Of a stretch of 64,000 nt of DNA, positions 27,808-36,578 are shown in pieces. Origin of the DNA: CBDAKK01 sp965196605 (lineage in GTDB: Bacteria > Spirochaetota > Spirochaetia > WTKD01 > G963693115); contig CBDAKK010000008.1 in NCBI GenBank assembly GCA_965196605.1, positions 1,054,001 through 1,118,000 of the forward strand, written 5' to 3'. Each line of letters begins with the position of its first letter. Within the stretch, counting starts at the first letter, position 1. The notes below the pieces were generated by a model. That model was not told the origin of the DNA, ran no database searches, and worked only from the letters and a program-made list of their open reading frames with translations. The position numbers and the translations under genes were made by a program.

Positions 27808-28709
27808 ATGAAGTTCAGTCTGTTTGTTATTATATTTGGTGTAATTGGCTACCTAAGCCCTCCTGCTTTTGTTTGGGCAAAAGCCTATATTATACCGCTC
27901 TTAATAGTTATTATGACATCCATGGCGTTGACGCTAACGCTTGTCGATTTCAAGCGAGTATTCACAAACCCTAAGCCTATTGTGTTGGGTGTGGGATTGC
28001 AATTTATTGTAATGCCCTTATTAGCGCTAGGTATTGGTAGGGTGTTTCAACTACCTGAAGAATATATATTAGGCATGGTATTGGTTGGCTCTGTTGCTGG
28101 CGGTACTGCATCTAATGTTATGTGTTTTCTTGCTGGTGGTCGCGTTGCCCCTTGTCCATCACAATGACGGCGTTTTCAACACTATTGTCTATTGTGGTGA
28201 CTCCTTTTTTGCTAGAACTCTACATGGGCAGTAGCGTTGATATACCAGCAAAAAACATGTTTGTCGGCTTGTTGAAAATTGTCTTAGTTCCCGTTTTTAT
28301 TGGCACCTTGGTCCGCACTGCCTTGCGTAATAACAAGTCTTTTGTGGCTATTATACATAGGTATTCACACCATATATCACAGGTTTCCATTATCGCTATA
28401 ATAACAATTGTTGTCGCGTTAAACGCAGAAAAGTTTAGTACGGTTCCAGTTTTGTTGTATATATCGGTGATACTGCACAACGTAATTGGCATGATAGTTG
28501 GCTATTATGTTTCTATTGCTTTTATAAAAGATAGGTTCATCGCTCGCACTGTTGCCATAGAAGTCGGCATGCAAAATTCCGGCCTAGCAGTGGGCTTAGC
28601 AATAAAATACTTCAACGCCTTGGTTGCAATTCCAGCCGCGGTCTTTAGTGTTATACACAATATATCTGGTTCCTTGTATGCTGGTTTTATCAAGGCAAAA
28701 GACAAATGA
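27808..28709 (+). pseudogene. Bile acid:sodium symporter family (BASS) transporter, frameshifted
   Basis: The first frame (27808-28167) gives about four transmembrane helices with GSVAGGTASNVM, the conserved substrate-site loop of the BASS fold. The second frame (28122-28709) continues LSITMTAFSTLLSIVVTPFLL and the remaining helices to IEVGMQNSGLAVGLA. The join is at CCCC (28148-28151); one extra C gives V-A-P-L-S-I-T. Intact length would be about 300 residues. BASS proteins move organic anions, including 2-keto acids such as pyruvate. Its place between leuC and leuD suggests a keto-acid substrate, which is inference. Confidence 0.8.
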
Positions 28710-28798
28710 AACGCGTTATATTTCAAGAAAATCAATTAAAAATTTTACAGATGCGTGAGATGCTGTGAACAAAAAGATACGACTGGGGGGGGATATTT

Positions 28799-29392
28799 AT
28801 GAAAAAAATCACACACGTAGAGGAACGCGGGATTGTTATTGAGGGAAGTGACATAGACACTGACCAAATAATACCCGCGCGTTATATGAAAATGGTTACT
28901 TTTGAAGGCATAGAAAAGTACGCCTTTTATGATGTACGCTACGATGCGCAAGGCAACGAAAAAGACCACCCCTTTAATGACCCACGCTATAAAAGCGCCT
29001 CAGTGCTCATAGTCAACAGCAATTTTGGTTGCGGCTCTTCGCGCGAGCATGCACCGCAAACCCTTATGCGCAGTGGCATTAAGGCAATACTCGGCGAGTC
29101 ATTTGCAGAAATATTTGCAGGTAATTGTACTGCCCTTGGAGTGCCTGTGGTTTGCTTGGCAAAGGAAGACATTCTCGAAATACAGCGAGCAGTGCAGCAA
29201 ACGCCGAGTTTGGAAATACGCGTGAATGTTACAGACATGAGTGTGTTTGTGGAGGACGTGCAGTACAAAGCGCAAATTGCTACGCAGGTGCAGCATGCCC
29301 TTACGGCAGGTACTTGGGATACCACGCAAGTTATGCTAGAGCATGAGGCAGACATAGAGCGTGTGTATAATTCACTCCCGTATATTTCGTAA
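28799..29392 (+). CDS. leuD: 3-isopropylmalate dehydratase small subunit
   Basis: 197 residues of the LeuD/aconitase swivel domain: GSDIDTDQIIPARYMK near the N-terminus, FGCGSSREHAPQ (about residues 77-88) and the ALG-PVVCLA stretch. It pairs with LeuC to isomerise isopropylmalate. A G-rich ribosome site (GGGGGGGG) lies 5-12 nt upstream. The gene is intact although its partner leuC is not. Confidence 0.93.
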   Translation: MKKITHVEERGIVIEGSDIDTDQIIPARYMKMVTFEGIEKYAFYDVRYDAQGNEKDHPFNDPRYKSASVLIVNSNFGCGSSREHAPQTLMRSGIKAILGESFAEIFAGNCTALGVPVVCLAKEDILEIQRAVQQTPSLEIRVNVTDMSVFVEDVQYKAQIATQVQHALTAGTWDTTQVMLEHEADIERVYNSLPYIS

Positions 29393-29450
29393 CACTGTTA
29401 TTCATAAAGTAACCTTTGCATATTGTTGTACATAAAATTAAGGAGCTATC

Positions 29451-31133
29451 ATGGACTTATCTAATAAAAACATTCACAGTAGAAAAATGACTGAAGGCGT
29501 TGAGCGCAGTCCCAATAGGGCGATGCTGCGCGCCGTGGGCATGAAAGACGATGATTTTTCTAAACCCATTGTTGGTATTGCAAGCGCGGGGAGTGACGTA
29601 AGCCCGTGTAATATGCACCTCGATGATATTGCGGTTTTTTCAAAAGATCGTTTGCGTGCATTGGGGACATACCCCATGACGTTTCATACCTTTGTGGTAA
29701 CTGACGGTGAAGCCATGGGACATGAGGGCATGAAGGCTTCGCTTATTTCACGTGATACCATTGCAGATGTCATAGAGCTTGTGGCGACGGGTCACCAAAT
29801 GGACGCGGTTTTGGGTTTAGGTGGTTGCGACAAGACCATACCCGGTACGGTTATGGGTATGGCGCGGCTTAATAGACCGAGCGTATTTGTGTACGGTGGC
29901 ACCATTAAGGCGGGGCATTGGCGAGGCGAGGCTTTGGACATAGTCTCTGCATTTCAAGCAGTTGGGCAGCTTGCAAAAGGTGCAATTTCTCAAGAAGAGT
30001 TTCATGGCATAGAGTGCCATGCCTGTCCCACCGCGGGAGCTTGTGGCGGCATGTACACGGCAAACACCATGGCCTCTGCTATGGAAGCAATAGGCATAGG
30101 TATTCCGGGCTCTTCTTCTGTGCCCGCTGTTGATGAGAAGCGTCCCGAAATTATGAGAGCCTCTTCTGAAGCGCTCGCCTTGTGTATAGAGCGCAACATT
30201 ACGCCTCGCGACATTTTGACAAGAAAGGCCTTTGAAAATGCAATACGCACCGCCATGGCACTGGGCGGTTCTACCAACATGGTGTTGCACTTGCTTGCCA
30301 TTGCGCATGAGGTGGACGTACCGCTGAGCATAGATGACTTTAACACGTTTTATGAAACTACGCCCATTCTTACTGACATGAAGCCCGCGGGGCGTTACGT
30401 TATGGAAGACCTTTACAGAGTAGGAGGGGTGCAAGTTGTTATGAAAATGCTTTTAGAACGTGGACTTTTGCATGGGGATGCGCTTGTTGTCAATGGAAAA
30501 ACGATGGAAGAAAACCTCAAAGATGTGAGCTATAACCTAGAGGGTCAAAGCGTGGTAAAATCCTTTGAAAACCCTGAGCGTAGCAAGGGACCCATTGTGG
30601 TACTGAAAGGCAATGTTGCAGAAGAGGGCGCGCTTCTTAAAACCTGCGGAAGTCATGACGAGATACTCCACACTGGGCCTGCGCGTGTTTTTGAAAGTGA
30701 AGAAGCGTGTTTGCAAGCAATACTAGGGGGGAGCATAGTAAAGGGTGATGTAGTGGTTATTCGCTACGAAGGGCCTAAGGGTGGTCCTGGCATGCGTGAG
30801 ATGCTTTCGCCCACCTCTGCAATTGTAGGTGCGGGACTACACAAGGACGTAGCGCTTATAACAGATGGGCGCTTTTCCGGGGGAAGCCATGGCATAGTGG
30901 TGGGGCATGTGGCACCAGAAGCCTATGAGGGTGGTACCATTGCTTTTATACAAGAAGGTGATATGATTACCATATCAACGGAGCGTAAAGAGATATCGGT
31001 TGCCGTAAGTGACTCAGAACTTGAGGCGCGGAAAAAGCATTGGAAAAAACCTGAAGACCGTTACAAGCGTGGTGTTTTCAAAAAATACGCTACGCTTGTT
31101 AATTCTGCGAGCAAGGGCGCTGTTACTAGCTAG
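29451..31133 (+). CDS. ilvD: Dihydroxy-acid dehydratase
   Basis: 560 residues of the IlvD/Edd family, which dehydrates dihydroxy acids to keto acids in valine and isoleucine synthesis. Fe-S cysteines are seen in GLGGCDKTIPG (about residue 124), and CHACPTAGACGGMYTANTM (about 192) and SGGSHGIVVGH near the C-terminus are also present. AAGGAG lies 6-11 nt before the ATG. Length is normal. No ilvC (ketol-acid reductoisomerase) or leuB is in the window. Confidence 0.95.
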   Translation: MDLSNKNIHSRKMTEGVERSPNRAMLRAVGMKDDDFSKPIVGIASAGSDVSPCNMHLDDIAVFSKDRLRALGTYPMTFHTFVVTDGEAMGHEGMKASLISRDTIADVIELVATGHQMDAVLGLGGCDKTIPGTVMGMARLNRPSVFVYGGTIKAGHWRGEALDIVSAFQAVGQLAKGAISQEEFHGIECHACPTAGACGGMYTANTMASAMEAIGIGIPGSSSVPAVDEKRPEIMRASSEALALCIERNITPRDILTRKAFENAIRTAMALGGSTNMVLHLLAIAHEVDVPLSIDDFNTFYETTPILTDMKPAGRYVMEDLYRVGGVQVVMKMLLERGLLHGDALVVNGKTMEENLKDVSYNLEGQSVVKSFENPERSKGPIVVLKGNVAEEGALLKTCGSHDEILHTGPARVFESEEACLQAILGGSIVKGDVVVIRYEGPKGGPGMREMLSPTSAIVGAGLHKDVALITDGRFSGGSHGIVVGHVAPEAYEGGTIAFIQEGDMITISTERKEISVAVSDSELEARKKHWKKPEDRYKRGVFKKYATLVNSASKGAVTS

Positions 31134-31173
31134 TTTTAGTTGTGCCTTTGCGTGCTCATTTTTCTATGTAGCT

Positions 31174-32337
31174 TTAGTGTGGGTGATTCTCTAAATGCTG
31201 GCTTAGTAAATCTTTGCCATAGTCATTTCCGTTAGGGGTTCTGACTATGGTGTGAATGTGATTTTTGGTAGGTTTACGGCTGGTTACGCCTCGTAGTCCT
31301 ACGGGTCTTTGGTGGTCAAATTCAATAAGGACAACGGGGCTGTGTATGCGGTAATAAAACACCGAATCTGCCTGAGTTTCTCCGTACCACGCAAACCATG
31401 TGCTATCTATATGGCGCCTAACTTCTTCCATCTTTATTTTTTGATGACCTTCTTTCATATTACTGACGTATTGAAATATCAAATGAAGGAGTGCTTTTTT
31501 ATGCTCTGCGCTTAAGCTTGACGCTTGAAGCCCTTCATGTTTAAGCGTTAGATTGTCTTTGCCCGCTCCGGTGATAAGATTATCCCTCGTTTTTCTTGTA
31601 GAAATAGTTGCTTTATTTTGTTGTTCTTTTGATAGAGACTGCATAAAGGCAAGTCCAATATTTTGCTCGTCTTGAAACAGGGTGTTGCCTTTGTACTTTC
31701 CGCTCTGAGTAATGACGGGTTCAGCACCCATAAATGTAGGGGTCATTACCACTTGGTCGCCAAGTACAAAGTAGTTGATAACCAAATGGTGGCCGTCTAG
31801 TTGCCATCCCCATGGCTCGGTTTCAGACGGGCTACCCATTATGGTGAAAAAATAGAGTTCTTCATCATAACGAGCATCGCCATTATTAATTTCCTTCAAG
31901 GTTTGGTCGGTTTTCATAATATCCCTGCTCAGCTGTAAGCCCTTTGCGCTTAAAGATGCCTGCATTAAACCAAAGGCGTTTTGTTTTTGATGAGGGGTCA
32001 TTTCCTGTAGGCTTATTCCTTCTCTCTTAAAAATGCCACTGTCAACGTTAGACCAATTTTGCCACTCTTCACTCTGAACATCAAACAATATACGCTGATG
32101 CTGCTCTTGACTTAAGGAATGTAAAAAAGCCTTGGCAGCATCAACAATGGGTTTTGTTGTAACTCCCGTTGAGCGAATAGGAAATAAATTAGCTATTTTT
32201 CCTTCTTCTGAGAATATACCGCGATACGTTCCTTGTGAATTTGCTTGCATATTTCCTCGACTTTTGCGTGCTTGTCCGCATGCGCTTATTACTACAAAGC
32301 CTATAATAATCATAAAAGTTATTATTTTTTTACTCAT
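31174..32337 (-). CDS. DUF3500 family lipoprotein
   Basis: 387 residues with a lipobox VISAC (Cys about residue 20). The body matches the DUF3500 family pattern: STGVTTKPIVDAAKAFL, SLSQEQHQRILF, DDxEW-type WQNWSN, FTIMGSPSETEPWGWQLDGHHLVINY and GDQVVMTPTFMGAEP. The conserved Trp-Gly-Trp...Gly-His-His region looks like a ligand or metal site. The biochemical role of the family is not established to my knowledge. A minus-strand TATAAT (32349-32344) sits 6 nt before the ATG. It is divergent from the UvrA-like gene with only 78 bp between. Confidence 0.8.
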   Translation of the reverse strand: MSKKIITFMIIIGFVVISACGQARKSRGNMQANSQGTYRGIFSEEGKIANLFPIRSTGVTTKPIVDAAKAFLHSLSQEQHQRILFDVQSEEWQNWSNVDSGIFKREGISLQEMTPHQKQNAFGLMQASLSAKGLQLSRDIMKTDQTLKEINNGDARYDEELYFFTIMGSPSETEPWGWQLDGHHLVINYFVLGDQVVMTPTFMGAEPVITQSGKYKGNTLFQDEQNIGLAFMQSLSKEQQNKATISTRKTRDNLITGAGKDNLTLKHEGLQASSLSAEHKKALLHLIFQYVSNMKEGHQKIKMEEVRRHIDSTWFAWYGETQADSVFYYRIHSPVVLIEFDHQRPVGLRGVTSRKPTKNHIHTIVRTPNGNDYGKDLLSQHLENHPH

Positions 32338-32403
32338 ACAACAATTATAGTTTAAGTAATCGTTATGTTGGGTGACGTAACGTTATATTTATGATTTTCT
32401 TCT

Positions 32404-32409
32404 TATAAT
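32404..32409 (+). promoter_or_regulatory. -10 box of the UvrA-like gene, 6 nt before the ATG
   Basis: TATAAT at 32404-32409 is followed by AAAATC and the ATG at 32416, with no ribosome site. This is a leaderless arrangement, mirrored by the divergent lipoprotein gene. Confidence 0.5.
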
Positions 32410-32415
32410 AAAATC

Positions 32416-33731
32416 ATGAAGCACATCATTATCAAGGGCGCGCGGCAAAATAATCTCAAAAACATCAACATTGAAATTCCACGTAATAAGCTTGTGGGGT
32501 TTGCTGGCGTCTCGGGTTCTGGAAAGTCTTCGTTAGTTTTTGAAATTATTACTGCCGAGGCGCAGCGGCAGCTGTATGATACCTTTAGTACTTTTGCAAG
32601 GAGTCGTCTGCCGAAATACGATCAGGCTGACTATGACCTTGTGGAGAATCTTTCGCCGGTTATCGTGTTGGAACAAAAGCGCTTCAGCGGAAACTCTCGT
32701 TCTAGTGTAGGCACACTTTCGGAAGTTTCGCCTTTTTTACGTTTGTTGTTTTCTCGCATTGGTACGCCCGCAGTTGGTATGTCCAATCACTTTTCGGCAC
32801 ATTCCCCTGAAGGCATGTGTCTTTCTTGTGGAGGACTTGGTTTAGAAATTGCACTTGATATAACACGCGTCTTTGATGAACGTAAATCACTCAAACAAGG
32901 CGCTATCTTGTTTCCTGATTTCCGAGTTGGTTCTCTGGCGTGGAAAGTTATTGCAAATACTGGTTTTTTTGATGTCAATAAACCGCTTTGTGAATTTAGC
33001 AATAAGGAACGCGAGACCTTGCTCTATGCTGAAGAAAAGCCATTCATGTTCGGTGATGGGGAACATGGATATAAGTCAAATTTCAATGGAGTGGTAACTA
33101 AAATTAAGCGAGGCTTTTTGAGTAAAGACCTCAATAGCATTTCTGCCGCACGGCAAAAAATTATTCGACAATTCATCAATGAAAAAACCTGTAGCGTTTG
33201 TAACGGCACAGGACTTAAGCGTGAGACTTTGAATTGTCGTATTTTAGGAAAAAATATCTATGAGCTTGAAAACTTAGAGCTCGTAGAACTACAAAAATTT
33301 TTACAGCACATAAACAGCGATATTGCCAAAACAATTTTGGAGCAACTCATCAAGCGAATCAATAATTTAGTTATTATAGGTATTGGTTATTTGCAATTAG
33401 CGCGACAGAGTACTACTCTTTCGGGTGGAGAAGCGCAGCGCGTACAAATTGCTAAACAGCTTGGCAACAGCCTTACTGAAATGCTATATGTTCTTGACGA
33501 ACCTAGCGTTGGCTTGCATCCACGTGATGTAAAGCTTGTGGCTCATTTGCTCGCTAAGCTACGCGATCAAGGGAATAGTGTTTTGGTTGTTGAGCATGAT
33601 CCCGACATCATTGAAGTTGTTGACCACGTCATTGAAATGGGACCGCATGCGGGTACGCAGGGTGGAAATGTTGTCTTTCAAGGTTCTGTTGATGCATTGA
33701 TGAAATCATCAACCATAACGGGACGTTTTTT
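32416..33731 (+). pseudogene. UvrA-family ABC ATPase, 5' half (gene split by a Microviridae prophage)
   Basis: About 438 host codons. There is Walker A GVSGSGKSS at about residues 33-41, a zinc-type CLSCGGLG (about 136) and CSVCNGTG, the ABC signature LSGGEAQR, and Walker B LYVLDEPSVGLHP. The N-terminal UvrB-binding domain is missing, so it belongs to the short UvrA2/drug-resistance class (about 750 residues) and not housekeeping UvrA. Host sequence ends at the T-run 33726-33731; the frame runs a few phage codons further to 33762. The 3' half resumes at about 38429. Such proteins act in DNA-damage or DNA-intercalating drug tolerance. Confidence 0.85.
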
Positions 33732-34517
33732 GTTACGTTGCCATTGCTCTCCTATGGCATGAAGACCGTATTTTTTAACCTCCTCACTTTCTAAATATTC
33801 TATGTCACTCATAATCATTTTAAGCACACTACCACGTTGCACGTCTTCAATTTTCTTAGCATAGTAGGGCAACAATGGCACTTTCTTACCTTTATAGTAC
33901 ATCACACGTTCAGTTTTGTCAACTGTCAAATGATTAAGCGCAAAATCCTTGCCTAGTCCTTGTGATACTACTTGAAAAGCTTCTTCTAAAGGTTCTGAAG
34001 ATCCTGAATGAGATAATACAGTGTTGTCACTATCAATGGAAGCATCACCAATCCACTTATTGCAAATATAGTTAGTAACATAATAAATAGACGCACTTTT
34101 AACATCTCCTATTTTAATAAAACCTAAGTCCCATTTGTCCGTCAATATTTGATGGGTTAGGTGACAACCATAATGTACGCCTATAAGTATAGCATGATAA
34201 TGGGGTCTATGAGTAGTCTCACCGTATTCTCCAACTCCATAATACTTAAATTTTAATCCTGCCTTTCTAATCCTCTTTATGTATTTTTGGAAATCAGATT
34301 TAACAAGCGAACCATTTGGGGGCACATGTTCATCATCATAAGTAAGCGTTAAAAAAACACCTCTATTGCCACTGGTTTGCATTTCATGAGATATTCTAAT
34401 TGCCCATGATTGTGAACGTTGTATGCGACAATACATACAACGCCCACAGGGTACGGGTACTTCAGTAATAGGAAAAACACCCTTAAGCTTAACATAAGAT
34501 TTATAATTGCAAGGCAT
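33678..34517 (-). CDS. Microvirus replication initiator (VP4, HUH endonuclease)
   Basis: 279 residues. It has an N-terminal CGRCMYC cluster, the HUH metal site RPHYHAILIG (His106, His108) and the catalytic tyrosine region IYYVTNYICNKW (Tyr145/146/150). It nicks the double-stranded replicative form to start rolling-circle replication. The last 13 or so codons lie in host UvrA-like sequence read in antisense, so the C-terminus was changed or replaced on integration. The start overlaps the previous stop (TAATG). Confidence 0.92.
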   Translation of the reverse strand: MPCNYKSYVKLKGVFPITEVPVPCGRCMYCRIQRSQSWAIRISHEMQTSGNRGVFLTLTYDDEHVPPNGSLVKSDFQKYIKRIRKAGLKFKYYGVGEYGETTHRPHYHAILIGVHYGCHLTHQILTDKWDLGFIKIGDVKSASIYYVTNYICNKWIGDASIDSDNTVLSHSGSSEPLEEAFQVVSQGLGKDFALNHLTVDKTERVMYYKGKKVPLLPYYAKKIEDVQRGSVLKMIMSDIEYLESEEVKKYGLHAIGEQWQRNKKRPVMVDDFINASTEP

Positions 34518-34630
34518 TACAATCTTACTCCGCCACGACTAGTACCATATCTTACAACACGTCTACTAACACGCCTACGTCCACGAAAACGACGGGAAGA
34601 TACTCGTCTTCTTCCAAATCTTCTACGCAT
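34517..34630 (-). CDS. Arg-rich small DNA-binding protein (VP8/J-like)
   Basis: 37 residues of which 17 are arginine (MRRRFGRRR...). Such tiny basic proteins in microviruses bind and condense the genome inside the capsid, like phiX174 J or chlamydiaphage VP8. An AGGAGG lies in the end of the upstream gene. Both its start and its stop overlap neighbours in the TAATG arrangement, so it is translationally coupled on both sides. Confidence 0.8.
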   Translation of the reverse strand: MRRRFGRRRVSSRRFRGRRRVSRRVVRYGTSRGGVRL

Positions 34631-34803
34631 TACTTACACCTCCTTTTCTTAGATTTCCGTTTTTTAAGAAGTTTGAACGGAGCACAAACCGTTTTAACCA
34701 AAGGCTTTACTAAATACACAATAAATTTAACTAATTCTTGTATAGTTAATCTTATAGCGTAAAAAGCATTTTTAATTACCAAAGAAATAAGCCATTTAAC
34801 CAT
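34630..34803 (-). CDS. Small phage protein: membrane-like helix plus basic tail
   Basis: 57 residues. Residues about 4-45 are mostly hydrophobic with scattered Lys, and the last 15 are strongly basic (KKRKSKKRRCK). It could be a membrane-active lysis peptide or a second DNA-binding protein; neither can be shown. It overlaps the upstream peptidase-like gene by 8 nt, and its stop overlaps the VP8-like start. Confidence 0.55.
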   Translation of the reverse strand: MVKWLISLVIKNAFYAIRLTIQELVKFIVYLVKPLVKTVCAPFKLLKKRKSKKRRCK

Positions 34804-35260
34804 CATAACTCCTAAGTCTATAAATTCTTGTACTCATTAATTGACCATGCTTAACAGTTTCAGAATTTCCAAGAGGGTCATAGATTACGTTCTTGCTCTT
34901 ATTACCCATGCCGTCCATCACCACAAAATGTGTATAACGATAATACCACGCACCAAGTATAATCTCATCAGGGGCAACAATCTCATAACGTTGATCATGT
35001 TTTCCTTGATATTCTACATAATTAGCAAACCCATGATGATGAGCAAAACACTTAGATATGCCGTTAGGGTGATTGACAAATGCATCTCTATCAACATAAT
35101 TTAACCCTTGTGCTACCTTAAAAATTACATTAATTGACCTTGCATCTGTTGTATCTGATAAATCCTTATCATAAAAAAAGTTAGCATACAAAATGGACAT
35201 AAAATAGCAACCATACTTATTTAATGCTGGTAATAAATCTTTATTTGTTTGTAAAATCAT
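34796..35260 (-). CDS. Phage-encoded C39/papain-like cysteine peptidase candidate
   Basis: 154 residues. The layout fits a papain-like or C39-like fold: NKYGCYFMS (Cys18) at the start of a helix, RYTHFVVMDGMG (His111) and IYDPLGNS (Asp128), a plausible Cys-His-Asp triad. It sits between VP2 and the small basic genes, where some microviruses carry a peptidase for host-wall lysis. Substrate unknown. There may be kinship with spirochaetal plasmid protein families (DUF261-like), but this I cannot check. Confidence 0.6.
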   Translation of the reverse strand: MILQTNKDLLPALNKYGCYFMSILYANFFYDKDLSDTTDARSINVIFKVAQGLNYVDRDAFVNHPNGISKCFAHHHGFANYVEYQGKHDQRYEIVAPDEIILGAWYYRYTHFVVMDGMGNKSKNVIYDPLGNSETVKHGQLMSTRIYRLRSYDG

Positions 35261-35269
35261 AATTACTCC

Positions 35270-36082
35270 TTATTTTTTTCCTTTAAATTTTGAAATTATT
35301 GAATCAATAGCACCACCAGTAAGAGCACCTATTTTTCTACTAAGGTCTCCTATTAAACCAACTTTACCACCAGGCATACCAGGTGCCGCACTCCTGTTTG
35401 GATCACGGCGATACCAATCGACAGTCATTTGCTTAAGCACTAAGTCTTTATCAAGCATGTTTAGATTTAACTTAGAAAGCTTATTCTGTAATCCTTTGCG
35501 AACATTATCAAGCTGTGCGCCTGTAACGCCTAATTTCTTAAGTTCCGAGTCTAAAGACATATTTACAGCTCTTTTGTCAGCAATTGTCAAATTAGCTAGC
35601 TGTTGTTTAACCTGTAACGGGTTAGAAATGTCTAAATGTGACTTCCTTTGATTATTTAAGTTTGCTTGGCTTTGAATGCGTTCTGTCTCTGCATACGTCA
35701 TGCTTATATCTGCCTTTTGCTTCATAAGGTTCATAACTCCTTGCGCTACCTGTAAAGGGCTTAAAGCTGCGTATTGAGCGCTTACGTCTTGAAACTTAGG
35801 GGGGGAAATAGAACCAGGAATATTAGCCGTACCTGCTGCCATTTGACCAGCAAGTAAGGGGTTTATTCCTGCTCTGTGTAAATCGCCCATGCGGCGTTGT
35901 ACTGCTGTGTCTTCTCTGTGACGCTGTATGTTCAATTGCTTATCTTTCCAATCAAATTGTTTGCCTGCAAATCTTCTTTGCCATGCGTTTTGTCTTTGAG
36001 TCTCTATTAAGCCTGCGGCTTTCATTGTCATATCTGCAATACCACCAAAAGCTCCTAGAAAACCTTTTAAAAGTCCAGTCAT
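35270..36082 (-). CDS. Microvirus minor spike / DNA pilot protein VP2
   Basis: 270 residues. The hydrophobic N-terminus (LLKGFLGAFGGIADM) is followed by the family hallmark AVQRRMGDLHRAGINPLLA (about residues 60-78) and long helices rich in Gln, Asn and Lys. DNA pilot proteins of gokushoviruses carry the genome into the host. It follows VP3 and ends 10 bp before the peptidase-like gene. Confidence 0.88.
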   Translation of the reverse strand: MTGLLKGFLGAFGGIADMTMKAAGLIETQRQNAWQRRFAGKQFDWKDKQLNIQRHREDTAVQRRMGDLHRAGINPLLAGQMAAGTANIPGSISPPKFQDVSAQYAALSPLQVAQGVMNLMKQKADISMTYAETERIQSQANLNNQRKSHLDISNPLQVKQQLANLTIADKRAVNMSLDSELKKLGVTGAQLDNVRKGLQNKLSKLNLNMLDKDLVLKQMTVDWYRRDPNRSAAPGMPGGKVGLIGDLSRKIGALTGGAIDSIISKFKGKK

Positions 36083-36115
36083 TTTTTGCTCCTTGTTTCA
36101 AAAAATGGTGTCACC

Positions 36116-36149
36116 TGTACATATTGCTATCAAGTAAGCAATATGTACA
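36116..36149. other. 13-bp perfect stem-loop in the VP3-VP2 gap
   Basis: TGTACATATTGCT (36116-36128) pairs with AGCAATATGTACA (36137-36149) around an 8-nt loop. It has no T-tail, so it is not a standard terminator. It may be an origin, a packaging signal or an RNA processing element. Confidence 0.6.
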
Positions 36150-36157
36150 AACAATCA

Positions 36158-36562
36158 TCATTTCGTTTCGTCTGGTGAGCCGCCTTCGGACGGCTCTGCC
36201 TTTGGTTCTGCCTTAGCAGAACCTGCAGGGGTAGGGGTTTCCTCATCACTACTTGCTTCGTCAGAACTCTCAAGCTTCAAAGCTTCTATGTCCTGCTTAG
36301 CTTCATTCACCATGTCTAAAGCGTCCAACTTATCAATCTTAGAGGGTAAAGGAGTAGCATCAAGATTAACATCCTCCTCGTCATAGTCATACTCACCTTC
36401 ATCATTAAAACCTTGTCCACTCATCATGAAATTTTCGATTTCCTGTTGAAAACTCATAACGCCAGATTGTTCAGTAATCACCTCTCCGTCGTTAATTTCA
36501 CCTTCATCAGGTGTATGACCAATAATATAATAATCTTCTTTTTTAGTAATTTCTTTAAGCAT
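36158..36562 (-). CDS. Microvirus internal scaffolding protein (VP3-like)
   Basis: 134 residues, strongly acidic (YDYDEEDVNLD, SSDEASSDEETP), with a low-complexity Pro/Glu tail. Position next to the major capsid gene, size and composition fit the internal scaffolding protein VP3 that helps procapsid assembly and is lost on maturation. The N-terminal EITKKEDYYII segment is the only ordered-looking part. Confidence 0.7.
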   Translation of the reverse strand: MLKEITKKEDYYIIGHTPDEGEINDGEVITEQSGVMSFQQEIENFMMSGQGFNDEGEYDYDEEDVNLDATPLPSKIDKLDALDMVNEAKQDIEALKLESSDEASSDEETPTPAGSAKAEPKAEPSEGGSPDETK

Positions 36563-36578
36563 TTTTTAACTCCTTATT

